Source: Bacillota bacterium
GTDB taxonomy: Bacteria > Bacillota > Clostridia > Clostridiales > Clostridiaceae
Direction: 5' to 3'
DNA length: 64,000 nt
Assembly (NCBI GenBank): GCA_021781745.1
Contig: JAJXWH010000002.1
Coordinates: forward strand, 133,974-197,973
The notes beneath the pieces were generated by a model, which was not told the DNA's origin, searched no databases, and saw nothing but the letters and a program-made list of their open reading frames with translations. Both the position numbers and the translations under genes were made by a program. This document shows, one piece after another, positions 46,902-57,383 of this stretch; positions within the stretch are counted from its first letter, which is position 1; the number at the start of each line of letters is the position of its first letter.

Positions 46902-48366
46902 CCCGCCTAATTAATTTTCCTGCTATTGGAGCTGCTGCATCTGCTCCATATCCTCCGTTTTCAACTATTACTGCAACTGCAATCTTTGGATTACTTGCAG
47001 GCGCAAAGGCAATGAACCAAGAATGTGGCTTAGCACTTTCACCATTTGAAAGGTTATAATCAGCTGTACCTGTTTTTCCTGCTGCGTCTGTTCCTGCAAG
47101 AAATCCCCATGAAGAATCAACCTTTGAATCAACTAAATTTTTCATATAATCTTTTATAATAGCGGCATTTGCTGAACTTATAACCTGCTTCTCAACTTTT
47201 GGCTGAATTGTTTTAACTAAATTTCCATCCTTATCAATTACTTGATTCACAAGTCTTGGTTCCATCATATTACCATCATTAGCTATTGTACTAGCAACCA
47301 AAGCCATTTGCATTGGTGTTGCTAAATCACTTCCTTGACCAATCCCTGATTGCGCGATAATTCCAATTTGAGATTTTGATAACTTTGGAAATTGGCTTGG
47401 AGTTATCTTAAACCCATCCGAATCAATTGTACTGTTAAAACCATATTTTTCAGCAGTAGTTTTTAATTTATCATTTCCAAGTTCCATTGCCAATGTTCCG
47501 AAAACAAAATTACTTGATAATCTAAAAGCATCTTTCAAATTTATTTCTCCATTGACTTCACCATTATCATTACTTAAAGATTGTTTATCGTTAAAAACTA
47601 TTTTTCCAGTATCATCAAATGTTCTGCTTGTGACACCTTGCATATTTTCTAAAGCACTGCTAAGAGTAATAGTCTTAAATGTTGACCCTGGTGGGTAAAG
47701 TCCAGATATTGCTCTATTAATAAGAGGACTATTCTCTGCTGTTCCTGAATTAGCAGTCTTCATTGCATTTTCTAAATCATTTGGATTATAAGTTGGCTTT
47801 GAAACCATTGCAAGCACTTCTCCAGTTTTAGGATTTAATGCAACTACTGCTCCCTTATTACTTCCTAGTGAATCATATGCTATTTTTTGAAGAGTCGGAT
47901 CTAATGTGGTTATAACACCATTCCCAATCTTAACATCATCTTCTTTTCTATTTTGAAACATTGTTTTTAATTTATCCATACTAAAATCTTTAGTTAAATT
48001 CAAAAGATTATTTTCAAACTTATTATATGTAGTTAATTCACTATCGTAACTTGCTTCTAGTCCTGTTAATCCGTACCTTGGATCCACATACCCTAAAGCA
48101 TGAACATATAAATCTCCATTAGTATATGTCCTTTTTTGTGTAAGAGCATTTACTCTTGCACTTGTTGTTAATGGATTTTTATTTCTATCATATATAGTTC
48201 CTCTTAAAACTTCATTCCTTCTTGCCCAAAGTCTTTGATTTCCTGTTTGCTCTGCTATATTAGGTGCCGAAAAAACCTGAAAATACGCAATATATGAGAT
48301 AAGAGCTACAAAGCAAAATAGAAAAACTACCATTACCTGCTTTATACTATTAGAAACATCTTTCAA
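46885..48366 (-). CDS. Class B penicillin-binding protein (peptidoglycan transpeptidase)
   Basis: A 493-residue membrane-anchored transpeptidase. An N-terminal span (VMVVFLFCFVALISYIAYFQVF) precedes a short dimerisation domain with RGTIYDRNKNPLTTS. The penicillin-binding domain has SxxK in YPPGSTFKTI, SxN in RLSSNFVFG and KTGTADYN. The partner FtsW/RodA-type polymerase is encoded directly upstream, suggesting a working pair for division, elongation or sporulation wall synthesis. The start is a TTG preceded by GAGGAGG and only 4 bases after the partner's stop. The last codons (AVLGS) and stop are written within an intergenic element. Confidence 0.9.
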   Translation of the reverse strand: MKDVSNSIKQVMVVFLFCFVALISYIAYFQVFSAPNIAEQTGNQRLWARRNEVLRGTIYDRNKNPLTTSARVNALTQKRTYTNGDLYVHALGYVDPRYGLTGLEASYDSELTTYNKFENNLLNLTKDFSMDKLKTMFQNRKEDDVKIGNGVITTLDPTLQKIAYDSLGSNKGAVVALNPKTGEVLAMVSKPTYNPNDLENAMKTANSGTAENSPLINRAISGLYPPGSTFKTITLSSALENMQGVTSRTFDDTGKIVFNDKQSLSNDNGEVNGEINLKDAFRLSSNFVFGTLAMELGNDKLKTTAEKYGFNSTIDSDGFKITPSQFPKLSKSQIGIIAQSGIGQGSDLATPMQMALVASTIANDGNMMEPRLVNQVIDKDGNLVKTIQPKVEKQVISSANAAIIKDYMKNLVDSKVDSSWGFLAGTDAAGKTGTADYNLSNGESAKPHSWFIAFAPASNPKIAVAVIVENGGYGADAAAPIAGKLIRRAVLGS

Positions 48367-48369
48367 TTT

Positions 48370-49590
48370 TTAGCCCTCCTCTGATATCTTTTGAAGTATT
48401 GCCAATGCAAAAAACATACTTAGTATTGATGATCCTCCGTAGCTCACAAGAGGTAATGTAATACCTGTAAGAGGTATTACTGCAAATACACCACCAATTA
48501 TAACTAACACTTGACACGCTATCATGGCACTAAATCCTATAGTATTAAGTTGCGAAAACTTATCTTTAACTCTAAATGCTGCTCTCATTCCTCTATAGAA
48601 AAATAAGAAATATATTATCATAATTCCAAGACCAAATACCATCCCTAATTCTTCACAAATCACTGCAAATATAAAATCTGAAGTGTTAACTGGAACAAAT
48701 CCTGGATATCCTTGCCCAAGTCCGCTTCCAAACATACCACCTGAAGAAATTGAATATAATCCTTGAACTATTTGATAACCATCAGTATCCTTATATTTCC
48801 ATGGATCTCTCCAAATTAATATTCTCTGCCTTACATGCCAGAATAACATATATGCAAGAAATGATCCTAATATAAATAGCACAAAAGAAATTACTACATA
48901 TTTCTTTTTACCAGTTGTAACATAAATCATTGGCAATGCTATACCAAAAAATATCAATGCCGCTCCTAAGTCTTTTTCCATAACTAAACATAATAGCGAA
49001 AACATTGCTACTAATGCAGGTTGCCAAAGTTGCTTAAAATCCTCAATTATACTATTAGTGTCTTTATATTCTTGCAATGCTGCTGCTAAATATAGTATAA
49101 ATAGTATCTTACCAAATTCAGATGGTTGAAATCCAAAACCGCCAATTGTGATCCAATTATATTCTCCATAAGTTTCTTGATGTACTAACAATGACAAAGG
49201 CATTATAACCATTGTCATAATTAAATATATTTTTTTATATTTCGCAAAATTTCTTAAGTCTGGAATTGCCACTACCAAAACAATAAATAAAATAATACCT
49301 GCCGCAAACCAAACTAGTTGTTTAATTGCAACTTGAATATCTAATCGATACAATACGGCCATGCCTATAACTGATAATATACATGCAAATATGATCAAAA
49401 ATTTATCTCCTTGCGGATAAAACCTTCTTATCAAAACTTGAGTTGCTGTTATTAATCCACATACTATTAATCCCATATATATCGCACCCTTATCAATAGG
49501 ATCTTTTAATATAGCTAAATTAGTAAAAAGAGCCATACATAAAAGGTATGTCAAAATTAGTAATTTTACCTCATCCATTTTAATCTTCAA
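48370..49590 (-). CDS. FtsW/RodA/SpoVE-family peptidoglycan polymerase
   Basis: A polytopic membrane protein of about 406 residues with ten hydrophobic spans. SEDS landmarks include the RQRILIWRDPWKYKDTDGYQ loop, GLYSISSGGMFGSGLGQGYP and VSYGGSSILSMFFALAI. These proteins polymerise glycan strands from lipid II with a class B PBP, here the next gene. No upstream ATG is well placed; GAGGTGG stands 6-7 bases from the TTG at 49588-49590, which I take as start. An ATG at 49578 is a poorer alternative. Which of FtsW, RodA or SpoVE it serves cannot be told. Confidence 0.9.
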   Translation of the reverse strand: MKIKMDEVKLLILTYLLCMALFTNLAILKDPIDKGAIYMGLIVCGLITATQVLIRRFYPQGDKFLIIFACILSVIGMAVLYRLDIQVAIKQLVWFAAGIILFIVLVVAIPDLRNFAKYKKIYLIMTMVIMPLSLLVHQETYGEYNWITIGGFGFQPSEFGKILFILYLAAALQEYKDTNSIIEDFKQLWQPALVAMFSLLCLVMEKDLGAALIFFGIALPMIYVTTGKKKYVVISFVLFILGSFLAYMLFWHVRQRILIWRDPWKYKDTDGYQIVQGLYSISSGGMFGSGLGQGYPGFVPVNTSDFIFAVICEELGMVFGLGIMIIYFLFFYRGMRAAFRVKDKFSQLNTIGFSAMIACQVLVIIGGVFAVIPLTGITLPLVSYGGSSILSMFFALAILQKISEEG

Positions 49591-49732
49591 TCTGTACCAC
49601 CTCATTGTTCTCATTTCATTTTTTAGTAACTAACCATTCTAATTATGTTAGAACTAAATTTTTCAATGAATTTAATATTAATTGCATTTATGTAAAATAT
49701 TTATTTTGTAAAATTTAAAGCAGCTTATTGTA

Positions 49733-49776
49733 AGGCTCAGCTGAAGATATTTCTATTTTTACCTCCTACTGAGCCT
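49733..49776. other. Hairpin between the FHA gene and the FtsW-like gene
   Basis: An 8-bp perfect stem AGGCTCAG / CTGAGCCT encloses 28 bases that on the minus strand include a ribosome-site-like TAGGAGGT with no start codon after it. No T run follows, so it is not a normal terminator. The role is unknown. Confidence 0.5.
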
Positions 49777-49860
49777 AATTGATTTAAATTCTTAATTTAT
49801 AATACCTGATTAACTATATTTATAGTAATTATAATAATCATTCATCATATGCAGCATTCT

Positions 49861-50304
49861 TTATTTTAAGATTTTAAAAACTGAAGTTCCAATCTTTATT
49901 TCATCCTTATTGACCAATTTCATTTTACTATTTATTTTATTTCCATTTACATAAGTACCATTCGTGCTATTTAAATCCTCTATAAACAAGGAATCATTCC
50001 ACACAATAATTTTTGCATGATTTCCAGACACATGAGGATCACTTAGAACAATTGAGTTGCCGTCTTTTCTACCTATTGTCAAATCTGATCTTATAGGAAT
50101 AATTGATCCATCTTTTAAGTCTTTACCTTCCCCTGAATTAATAATTTCTAATCCCAAATTTCCTTTTGCCGTAAATGGTCTTCTCTTTTTTCCACCATTT
50201 TTAACATCTCTATACATTATCTTAAGTGCATAATATATTATTACATATAGAATAATAATAAAAAGAACACCAAAAATTCCAGCAATTATTTTTGAAAAAC
50301 TCAT
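49861..50304 (-). CDS. Membrane-anchored FHA-domain protein
   Basis: A 147-residue protein with one N-terminal span (IAGIFGVLFIIILYVIIYYAL), a basic stretch (KNGGKKRRPF) and a C-terminal FHA domain with the phosphothreonine-binding core LTIGRKDGNSIVLSDPHVSGNHAKI and DLNSTNGTYVNGNKI. FHA domains bind phosphothreonine; the position before the FtsW-like and PBP genes suggests a link to Ser/Thr-kinase control of wall synthesis, a common clostridial arrangement. GAGGTG precedes ATG. Confidence 0.9.
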   Translation of the reverse strand: MSFSKIIAGIFGVLFIIILYVIIYYALKIMYRDVKNGGKKRRPFTAKGNLGLEIINSGEGKDLKDGSIIPIRSDLTIGRKDGNSIVLSDPHVSGNHAKIIVWNDSLFIEDLNSTNGTYVNGNKINSKMKLVNKDEIKIGTSVFKILK

Positions 50305-50613
50305 ATTTTCACCTCAATATTTATTCCTGTATCATAATCATATGAAAACTTAATTTCTAAAGATGCGTTAATTATATTTGTGTGCATCTCATTTTGATTA
50401 TACAACAAAAAACAAGTATTACATATAAAAGTGCTACTTATTAATTATTAATTAATATTTATTTAATTAATTATAAAATATCTACTTTTTATATTTTGTT
50501 ATATAATGCCCCAATTGTCAATTTTCAATTATTGGCAATTGGGCAATTTCACTAAATTACATGTATTTTTGTAATCTAATTTATTAATATAACAAACCTT
50601 ATATCCTTTATTT
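50305..50613. other. Spacer between uvrA and the FHA gene
   Basis: This 309-base A+T-rich spacer contains one notable feature, the palindrome/promoter at 50500-50545. I saw no clear uvrA terminator and no coding relic. Confidence 0.6.
50500..50545 (-). promoter_or_regulatory. Palindromic repeat carrying a candidate promoter for the FHA-ftsW-PBP genes
   Basis: TGCCC(C)AATTG / CAATTGGGCA form an inverted repeat (50507-50545, one bulged base) with an inner AATT-rich part. On the minus strand TTGAAA (50523-50528) and TATATA (50500-50505) are separated by exactly 17 bases, so the palindrome appears to double as a sigma-A promoter about 200 bases before the FHA gene. Confidence 0.5.
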
Positions 50614-53439
50614 TTATTTAAGAATATTCTTTAAATATTTTCCCGTATATGATTCTTCAACCTTACATAGTTCTTCTGGAGTTCCTATTTTAATAATGGT
50701 TCCTCCCTTATCTCCGCCTTCTGGACCCAAATCAATTAGATGATCAGCACATTTTATCATATCTAAATTATGCTCGATTACAACAACAGTATTTCCTGCT
50801 TCAACTAAACTTTGAAGTATCTCTATCAACCTGCTGACATCATCTACATGTAACCCTGTAGTTGGCTCATCTAATATATACAATGTCTTTCCTGTACTTC
50901 TCTTAGACAATTCATATGCCAATTTAATTCTTTGAGCTTCTCCTCCTGACAATTGAGTTGATGGCTGACCTAATCTTATATACCCAAGACCTACATCATT
51001 TAATGTTCTTAGTTTGTTTTCAATTCTTGGGATATTCTCAAAGAACTTCAGTGCTTCTTCAACTGTCATGTTTAATACATCATCTATATTCTTACCTTTG
51101 TACTTAACTTCTAACGTTTCTCTATTATATCTCTTTCCTTTACAAACTTCACATGGTACATACACATCTGATAAAAATTGCATTTCGATTTTAATTATTC
51201 CATCTCCAGAGCAAGCTTCACATCTTCCACCTTTAACATTAAAACTGAAGCGCCCTTGCTTATATCCTCTCATTTTAGCTTCTGTAGTTTGTGAGAAGAG
51301 TTCTCTTATCATATCAAATGTACCTGTGTAAGTAGCTGGATTAGATCGAGGAGTTCTTCCTATTGGACTTTGGTTTATATCTATTATTTTATCAATATTC
51401 TCATATCCAACTATCTCTTTATGATTCCCTACAGGATTTTTACTCCTATTTACCAGTCTATTTAAACCCTTATAAAGTATTTCATTTACTAAAGTACTCT
51501 TACCAGACCCAGAAACCCCTGTAACCATTGTTAGTGTACCAAGTGGAATGGTTATGTTTATGTTCTTTAAATTATTTTCCTTAGCACCTATAATTTTTAT
51601 GTTCTGCCCGTTTCCTTTTTTTCTTATACTCGGAATAGGGATTGATTTTTTCCCAGTTAAATATTGCCCAGTTATAGACTTCTCACAAGCCTTAACCTCA
51701 TCAAGTGTTCCAGCAATCACCACTTCTCCTCCATGTTCACCTGCACCTGGTCCAATATCAACAATAAAATCCGCTTCTCTCATAGTATCTTCATCGTGCT
51801 CAACAACAACCACAGTATTTCCAACATCTCTTAAATTTTTTAATGTATGTATTAATCTATCATTATCTCTTTGATGTAGACCAATACTAGGTTCATCCAA
51901 AATATATAAAACTCCCATTAATGCTGAACCTATTTGAGTCGCAAGTCTTATTCTTTGAGATTCCCCTCCCGATAAAGTTCCTGAATTTCTAGATAGGCTT
52001 AAGTAATCAAGACCAACATCCAACAAAAACTGTAATCTATTTCTAATTTCCTTTACAATTTGCTCACTAATAATTCTATTCTTTTCTGAAAATTCTATTC
52101 CATTTATAAATTTAAGTTCTTCTTTTATTGACATACTTGTAAATTCATATATGTTTTTTCCACCAACAGTAACTCCTAATACTTCCTTTTTCAATCTAGC
52201 ACCCTTACACTTGGGACAGAAATCATTACTCATATACTGTTCTATTTCACCTTTAATAAGATCCGAATTACTTTCTCTATACCTTCTGCCTAACGCGTTG
52301 ATTTCTCCTTCAAATGCATAGTTATATGTAGCTTTGATTCCATCTTTAATGTACTCAACTTTAAGCTTTTTTCCTTCTGTTCCATATAATAACAAATCAA
52401 CGTGTTTTTTATCTAAATCTTCTATAGGCGTATTTAAATCTAATCCATATTCTTTGGTTAATGCTTGAAGTATTGCATATGTCCAAGAGTCTTCTTTAAG
52501 TCTTCCACTTCCCCAGCTTGCTATAGCCCCATCCATAACACTTAGTTCTTTATTAGGTATAACTAGTTTCTCATCAATTTCCATCAAACTTCCAAGGCCA
52601 TCACAATGATCACATTTTCCATACGGAGCATTAAATGAGAATAATCTTGGTGATAATTCATCAATGCTTATACCACAATCAGCACAAGCAAAATTTTCAC
52701 TAAATAGAGTTTCTTCTCCTCCGATAACACTGGCTATAACTAATCCTTCTCCCATTTTTAGAGATGCTTCTATGGATTCTGTAAGTCTTCCTTCTATTCC
52801 CTCTTTTATAACAATTCTATCTATAACAGCTTCAATATTATGTTTTTTATTTTTATCTAATTTCACTTCTTCTTCTGTTAAATCATAAATTTCTCCGTCA
52901 ATTCTAGCTCTAACATACCCATTCTTCTTTATGTTTTCTAATATTTTTTCGTGAGTACCTTTTCGCCCCTTAATCACAGGAGATAATATTTGAAGCTTAG
53001 TTTTATCCCCATAGCCCATAATCTTATCAACAATTTGATCAACAGATTGTTGAGTAATTTCTTTTCCACACTTTGGGCAATGCGGAACTCCAACTCTTGC
53101 ATATAATAATCTTAAGTAATCATATATTTCGGTTATTGTACCAACTGTAGATCTTGGATTCTTACTTGTTGTTTTCTGATCTATTGATATAGCTGGTGAC
53201 AAACCTTCAATATACTCAACATTTGGCTTATCCATTTGTCCTAAAAATTGTCGTGCATAAGAAGATAAAGATTCTACGTACCTTCTTTGCCCTTCTGCAT
53301 ATAATGTATCAAAGGCCAAAGATGACTTACCTGAACCTGATAGACCTGTAAGTATAACTAATTTATCTCTTGGTATTTCCAAACTAACATTTTTTAAATT
53401 ATTTACTTTCGCACCTCTGATTACTATTTTATCGTTCAT
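50614..53439 (-). CDS. uvrA: Excinuclease ABC subunit A (UvrA)
   Basis: UvrA of 941 residues, the damage-sensing ATPase of nucleotide excision repair. Two ABC-type halves are visible: Walker [11 protein letters not shown] in the first and [10 protein letters not shown] in the second, with ABC signatures [16 protein letters not shown] and [15 protein letters not shown] and Walker [12 protein letters not shown] / [11 protein letters not shown]. Zinc-binding Cys clusters include [13 protein letters not shown] and CEACSGDG. It follows uvrB; the spacer is filled by a repeated element. GGGGGG precedes ATG. Confidence 0.97.
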   Translation of the reverse strand: MNDKIVIRGAKVNNLKNVSLEIPRDKLVILTGLSGSGKSSLAFDTLYAEGQRRYVESLSSYARQFLGQMDKPNVEYIEGLSPAISIDQKTTSKNPRSTVGTITEIYDYLRLLYARVGVPHCPKCGKEITQQSVDQIVDKIMGYGDKTKLQILSPVIKGRKGTHEKILENIKKNGYVRARIDGEIYDLTEEEVKLDKNKKHNIEAVIDRIVIKEGIEGRLTESIEASLKMGEGLVIASVIGGEETLFSENFACADCGISIDELSPRLFSFNAPYGKCDHCDGLGSLMEIDEKLVIPNKELSVMDGAIASWGSGRLKEDSWTYAILQALTKEYGLDLNTPIEDLDKKHVDLLLYGTEGKKLKVEYIKDGIKATYNYAFEGEINALGRRYRESNSDLIKGEIEQYMSNDFCPKCKGARLKKEVLGVTVGGKNIYEFTSMSIKEELKFINGIEFSEKNRIISEQIVKEIRNRLQFLLDVGLDYLSLSRNSGTLSGGESQRIRLATQIGSALMGVLYILDEPSIGLHQRDNDRLIHTLKNLRDVGNTVVVVEHDEDTMREADFIVDIGPGAGEHGGEVVIAGTLDEVKACEKSITGQYLTGKKSIPIPSIRKKGNGQNIKIIGAKENNLKNINITIPLGTLTMVTGVSGSGKSTLVNEILYKGLNRLVNRSKNPVGNHKEIVGYENIDKIIDINQSPIGRTPRSNPATYTGTFDMIRELFSQTTEAKMRGYKQGRFSFNVKGGRCEACSGDGIIKIEMQFLSDVYVPCEVCKGKRYNRETLEVKYKGKNIDDVLNMTVEEALKFFENIPRIENKLRTLNDVGLGYIRLGQPSTQLSGGEAQRIKLAYELSKRSTGKTLYILDEPTTGLHVDDVSRLIEILQSLVEAGNTVVVIEHNLDMIKCADHLIDLGPEGGDKGGTIIKIGTPEELCKVEESYTGKYLKNILK

Positions 53440-53457
53440 TACAAACCCCCCGTAATT

Positions 53458-53799
53458 CAGTTAACAGTTAGCAGGTAACAGTTAACAGTTTTATGATAAA
53501 ATCCCCTTATGGGATTTTTTAAAAATAAATTTTAAAATTTCAGTTTTTTCATCTTTAATTTTTTACATTTATCAATTGTAATATTCTAACATACTTAAAT
53601 ATTTTAAGAAATTATCACTCTCTTCATATTAGTAACATTTAAAAAACTCTAATAAAATCCTTATGTATTTATCACTATTTCATACATGTTATTAATATAA
53701 ATCTCCTATAAATTCTTTCACCACAACACAAATTACAAGAAAAATTTTCCAGATTTTCTCCTCCTTAACTGTTAATTGTACACTGTTAAGTGTTAACTG
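53458..53799. repeat. Intergenic element 3 with inverted ends (uvrB-uvrA spacer)
   Basis: CAGTTAACAGTTAGCAGGT then AACAGTTAACAG at one end is matched by inverted TTAACTGTTAATTGTACACTG then TTAAGTGTTAACTG at the other. The hairpin AAAATCCC / GGGATTTT lies at 53498-53518. At 342 bases it is the longest copy, with about 250 bases of A+T-rich DNA inside and only weak promoter-like hexamers there. Its end overlaps the last four codons and stop of uvrB. Confidence 0.8.
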
Positions 53800-55753
53800 A
53801 TTTAATAATGTCTCTAAGTTCTGCAGCCCTTTCAAATTGCAGGTTTTTAGCAGCTAAAAGCATTTCTTCTGTAAGGTCCTTAATTAACTTATCTTTTTCT
53901 TTCTTAGTAAGCTTTTTCTTATCAGAAGTTTTATATTCTTCAATCTCTTCCGCAACCTTTGTAGCTTCTATGACTTCTCTTACATCCTTAATTATTGTTG
54001 TTGGTACTATTCCATTTTTATCGTTATACTCCTTTTGAACAGTTCGTCTTCTTTCGGTTTCTTTTATTGCTTTATCCATTGATTTTGTTATATTATCTGC
54101 ATACATTATAACCTTACTCTCTGAATTTCTAGCTGCTCTTCCTATTGTTTGGATTAATGATGTTTCTGATCTTAAAAAACCTTCTTTATCTGCATCTAAA
54201 ATTGCAACTAATGCAACTTCTGGTATATCTAGACCTTCTCTTAAAAGGTTTATTCCTACTAATACATCATACTCTCCAAGTCTTAAATCTCTTATAATTT
54301 TCATTCTTTCAATTGTATCAATATCCGAATGCATATAGGTCACTTTAACTCCTAGTTCAGTCAAATACTTTGTTAAATCTTCTGCCATACGCTTAGTTAA
54401 TGTTGTTATTAATGTCCTGAATCCACGTTCTATAGTTTTATTAATTTCTCCATATAAATCATCTATTTGACCTTTAATTGGCCTTATAATAATCTCAGGA
54501 TCTAATAATCCTGTTGGCCTTATAATTTGCTCTGCTATTACCTCTGAATTATCTATTTCATAAGCAGCTGGAGTTGCACTTACAAAAACGATTTGATTAA
54601 TTTTTTTCTCAAATTCTTCAAATTTTAGGGGCCTATTATCATATGCACATGGCAATCTAAAACCATAATCAACTAATGTATTTTTTCTAGATCTATCTCC
54701 TGCGTACATTGCTCTAACCTGTGGCAAAGTCACATGGCTTTCATCAATAAACATTAAAAAGTCTTCTGGAAAATAGTCAATTAATGTTTTAGGTGATGTA
54801 CCTGGAGCCCTTCCATCTAGTATCCTAGAATAATTTTCTATTCCACTGCAATATCCCATTTCTTTTATCATTTCAATATCAAAATTTGTTCTCTGTCTTA
54901 ATCTTTGAGCTTCCAGAAGTTTATCTTGGGCGTTAAGTTCCTTCAACCTCTCTTCTAATTCTCCTTCAATTATTCCAATTGCTTTATCTATAGTTTCCCT
55001 TGATGCTGCAAAGTGAGACGCAGGCGTAATTGCCACATGATTTCTTTCGCCAAGTATTGTTCCCGTTAGCACATCAAATTCTCTTATTCTATCAATTTCA
55101 TCACCAAAGAATTCAATTCTAATCCCTTTATTAGAATATGAGGCTGGAATTATATCTAAGGAATCCCCGCGAACTCTAAATGTTCCTCTTGAAAAATCTA
55201 TATCATTTCTCTCATATTGAATTTCTATGAGTTTTTTTATAATTTCATCTCTTTCTTTTTCCATACCAGTTCTTAAGCTTATAGTTAGTTTTTTATATTC
55301 ATCTGGATTACCAAGACCATATATGCAGGAAACAGATGCAACAATTATCACATCTCTTCTCTCGAAAAGAGCCGAAGTGGCTGAATGCCTTAATTTATCT
55401 ATTTCATCATTAATAGATGCATCTTTTTCTATGAATGTATCCGTTTGAGGCACATATGCTTCTGGTTGGTAATAGTCATAATATGATACAAAATATTCAA
55501 CTATATTATCAGGAAAAAATTCCTTAAATTCCGAACATAATTGTGCTGCCAATGTTTTATTATGAGCTAAAATCAAAGTTGGTCTTTGTAATTTCTCTAT
55601 AATATTTGCCATGGTAAATGTTTTTCCAGAACCAGTTACCCCAAGTAAAGTTTGCCCTTTATTATTATGTTTTATTGAATCAACCAACTTGCTAATAGCT
55701 TGTGGCTGATCTCCAGTAGGTTTAAATTTAGAATGTATTTTAAATTCTCCCAT
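53786..55753 (-). CDS. uvrB: Excinuclease ABC subunit B (UvrB)
   Basis: UvrB of 655 residues, the helicase-like subunit that verifies the lesion and recruits UvrC. Motif I is [14 protein letters not shown]; the damage-clamping beta-hairpin region reads [24 protein letters not shown]-type motif II is [12 protein letters not shown]; motif [11 protein letters not shown]; the C-terminal UVR helices ([22 protein letters not shown]) bind UvrC. GGAGGT precedes the ATG at 55751-55753; an in-frame ATG at 55786 is less likely. The final SVNT and stop come from the end of the intergenic element. Confidence 0.96.
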   Translation of the reverse strand: MGEFKIHSKFKPTGDQPQAISKLVDSIKHNNKGQTLLGVTGSGKTFTMANIIEKLQRPTLILAHNKTLAAQLCSEFKEFFPDNIVEYFVSYYDYYQPEAYVPQTDTFIEKDASINDEIDKLRHSATSALFERRDVIIVASVSCIYGLGNPDEYKKLTISLRTGMEKERDEIIKKLIEIQYERNDIDFSRGTFRVRGDSLDIIPASYSNKGIRIEFFGDEIDRIREFDVLTGTILGERNHVAITPASHFAASRETIDKAIGIIEGELEERLKELNAQDKLLEAQRLRQRTNFDIEMIKEMGYCSGIENYSRILDGRAPGTSPKTLIDYFPEDFLMFIDESHVTLPQVRAMYAGDRSRKNTLVDYGFRLPCAYDNRPLKFEEFEKKINQIVFVSATPAAYEIDNSEVIAEQIIRPTGLLDPEIIIRPIKGQIDDLYGEINKTIERGFRTLITTLTKRMAEDLTKYLTELGVKVTYMHSDIDTIERMKIIRDLRLGEYDVLVGINLLREGLDIPEVALVAILDADKEGFLRSETSLIQTIGRAARNSESKVIMYADNITKSMDKAIKETERRRTVQKEYNDKNGIVPTTIIKDVREVIEATKVAEEIEEYKTSDKKKLTKKEKDKLIKDLTEEMLLAAKNLQFERAAELRDIIKSVNT

Positions 55754-56020
55754 TATACTACCTCCATTCCGAACAGACATTCGCATTATATGTATATTTT
55801 ACTTTTCATTACGAGTTAAGTCAACAAATTATCTTATTTAATTTTTCCAATTAACTATTACCTTATTAATACTTTCCAATAAATCTATAGTTTATAATAA
55901 ATCAACTTAGAATCTTTTATAAAGATTCTAAACCAAGCATACCGCAATAAATCACAGATGAGATTTCTCAAATATTCGAAGAAACCTTATCTACAACAAG
56001 CTGCTTTTCTCTTTAAATTA

Positions 56021-56042
56021 AAGAAAAAAGTGGCTATGCCAC
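56021..56042 (-). terminator. Terminator of the ctpB-minJ-like genes
   Basis: GTGGC-ATA-GCCAC followed by TTTTTTC on the minus strand, 11 bases after the stop of the PDZ-protein gene. Confidence 0.75.
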
Positions 56043-56052
56043 CTTCCATAAA

Positions 56053-57372
56053 TTACAATTTATTATTCTTATTGTCTTCTTCCTTGGATCTTGAGTTTCT
56101 AAGTGTATTCAAAACACTTTTAAAATTGTTATCCTCAACGGGTATTATGTCTTCTTCATTTACATTTCTAGGTACTAATAGAAGGCCAAGTCTAGTACTT
56201 TTATTATGTCTAAACTCAATGTCTTTAATATTTCCTTTTGAATCTTTAATTTTTAAAACAGCATTGTACAAGTTTTCTTTTAAAATTGAATATACTTCTG
56301 CTTCTGAATTAACACTTTTATTATTAACTGATACAAGTTTATCTTTAATTCTTACATTAAATTCTCTTACCATTGAGTTTGGCGAAACTTCCAAAATGGT
56401 TAATCCTTCTTCATCACTAATAAACTTAGGCATTCTTTTTTCTTCACTCTTTGCTTGAATTTTCAACATAAATTCGTGACAAAGAGGCATAAATCCTACG
56501 GCAAATAATTCACCTAAAGTTCCAAGCCTAGCAATTTGAGCTGCTATAATCAGAGTTATTCCGTAAACTAATATATGACATCCTGAGGAGATAGCTTTTT
56601 CTCTTTTGGTTCTTGTAAAAGTAATTGAAGAATAGCCTAAAATTGTATAAAACGGAAATATGGAAATTATACTACTACCTATGAGACTGAGTCCTGAAGG
56701 CGAACTAATTAGTGGCCACCAATCCGGGCTCTGCACAAATTCTGTTTGATAGCTTGTGCCCATATTGTTTATATTTAAAGCTAGCATAATAGCTATTGGC
56801 AATACCCAATATCTTTTTAAGGCATATCCACCTAAAATTTTTCTGTCTTTATTAGTGAATACTGGAACTGCTCCTCTATCACCATCAATTATCACCAAAA
56901 AACCCTCAATAATATGAAAGACGCCTATAAAAACTATTAGATAAAGTATATCAACATCTAAGATTGTACTATTTAAAATTTGTGGTATGAATTTGCTAAT
57001 AAATCTAATAATAATACTAACAGCTCCTAATACAGCTCCTGAATATGCAAAACATATTAATCTGGGTTTAATGAACATTAATAATATAGATATGATAAAT
57101 AAATATACAATACCTGAATTCTCACTAAAGACCACGCCCAAACTAGTGAGGATTAAACTACCTATACTCCCCCCTATAATCCCTAAAACAAGTTGAGATA
57201 GAGTGAGCTCAATAGATGAATTCACACTACCTCCTACGATTATTTTCTGCATTGTCATTACTTTTTTATTTTTGAAATATAATATTATCCCTAGAGTAAT
57301 TAATAAGAATGTTAGTGGGGGTGTTACTATTGCACCTGCAACATTCCTTAGTGTATATATAAACAAACTCAT
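56053..57372 (-). CDS. MinJ-like membrane protein with PDZ domain
   Basis: A 439-residue protein with about eight membrane spans in the first 320 residues and a C-terminal cytoplasmic PDZ domain (GLTILEVSPNSMVREFNVRI, then DKLVSVNNKSVNSEAEVYSI). The layout and its position directly after the CtpB protease gene match the B. subtilis YvjB(CtpB)-YvjD(MinJ) pair; MinJ bridges DivIVA and MinD in placing the division septum. Sequence similarity to MinJ was judged from layout only. It starts 11 bases after ctpB, with AGGGGGAA ahead of ATG. Confidence 0.7.
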   Translation of the reverse strand: MSLFIYTLRNVAGAIVTPPLTFLLITLGIILYFKNKKVMTMQKIIVGGSVNSSIELTLSQLVLGIIGGSIGSLILTSLGVVFSENSGIVYLFIISILLMFIKPRLICFAYSGAVLGAVSIIIRFISKFIPQILNSTILDVDILYLIVFIGVFHIIEGFLVIIDGDRGAVPVFTNKDRKILGGYALKRYWVLPIAIMLALNINNMGTSYQTEFVQSPDWWPLISSPSGLSLIGSSIISIFPFYTILGYSSITFTRTKREKAISSGCHILVYGITLIIAAQIARLGTLGELFAVGFMPLCHEFMLKIQAKSEEKRMPKFISDEEGLTILEVSPNSMVREFNVRIKDKLVSVNNKSVNSEAEVYSILKENLYNAVLKIKDSKGNIKDIEFRHNKSTRLGLLLVPRNVNEEDIIPVEDNNFKSVLNTLRNSRSKEEDNKNNKL

Positions 57373-57383
57373 TTTATTTCCCC

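Noticed and set aside
55958-56458. 166-codon plus-strand open frame, and other plus-strand frames across the window
   Set aside because: They lie opposite real minus-strand genes, lack ribosome sites and give Ser/Leu-rich proteins typical of antisense frames.
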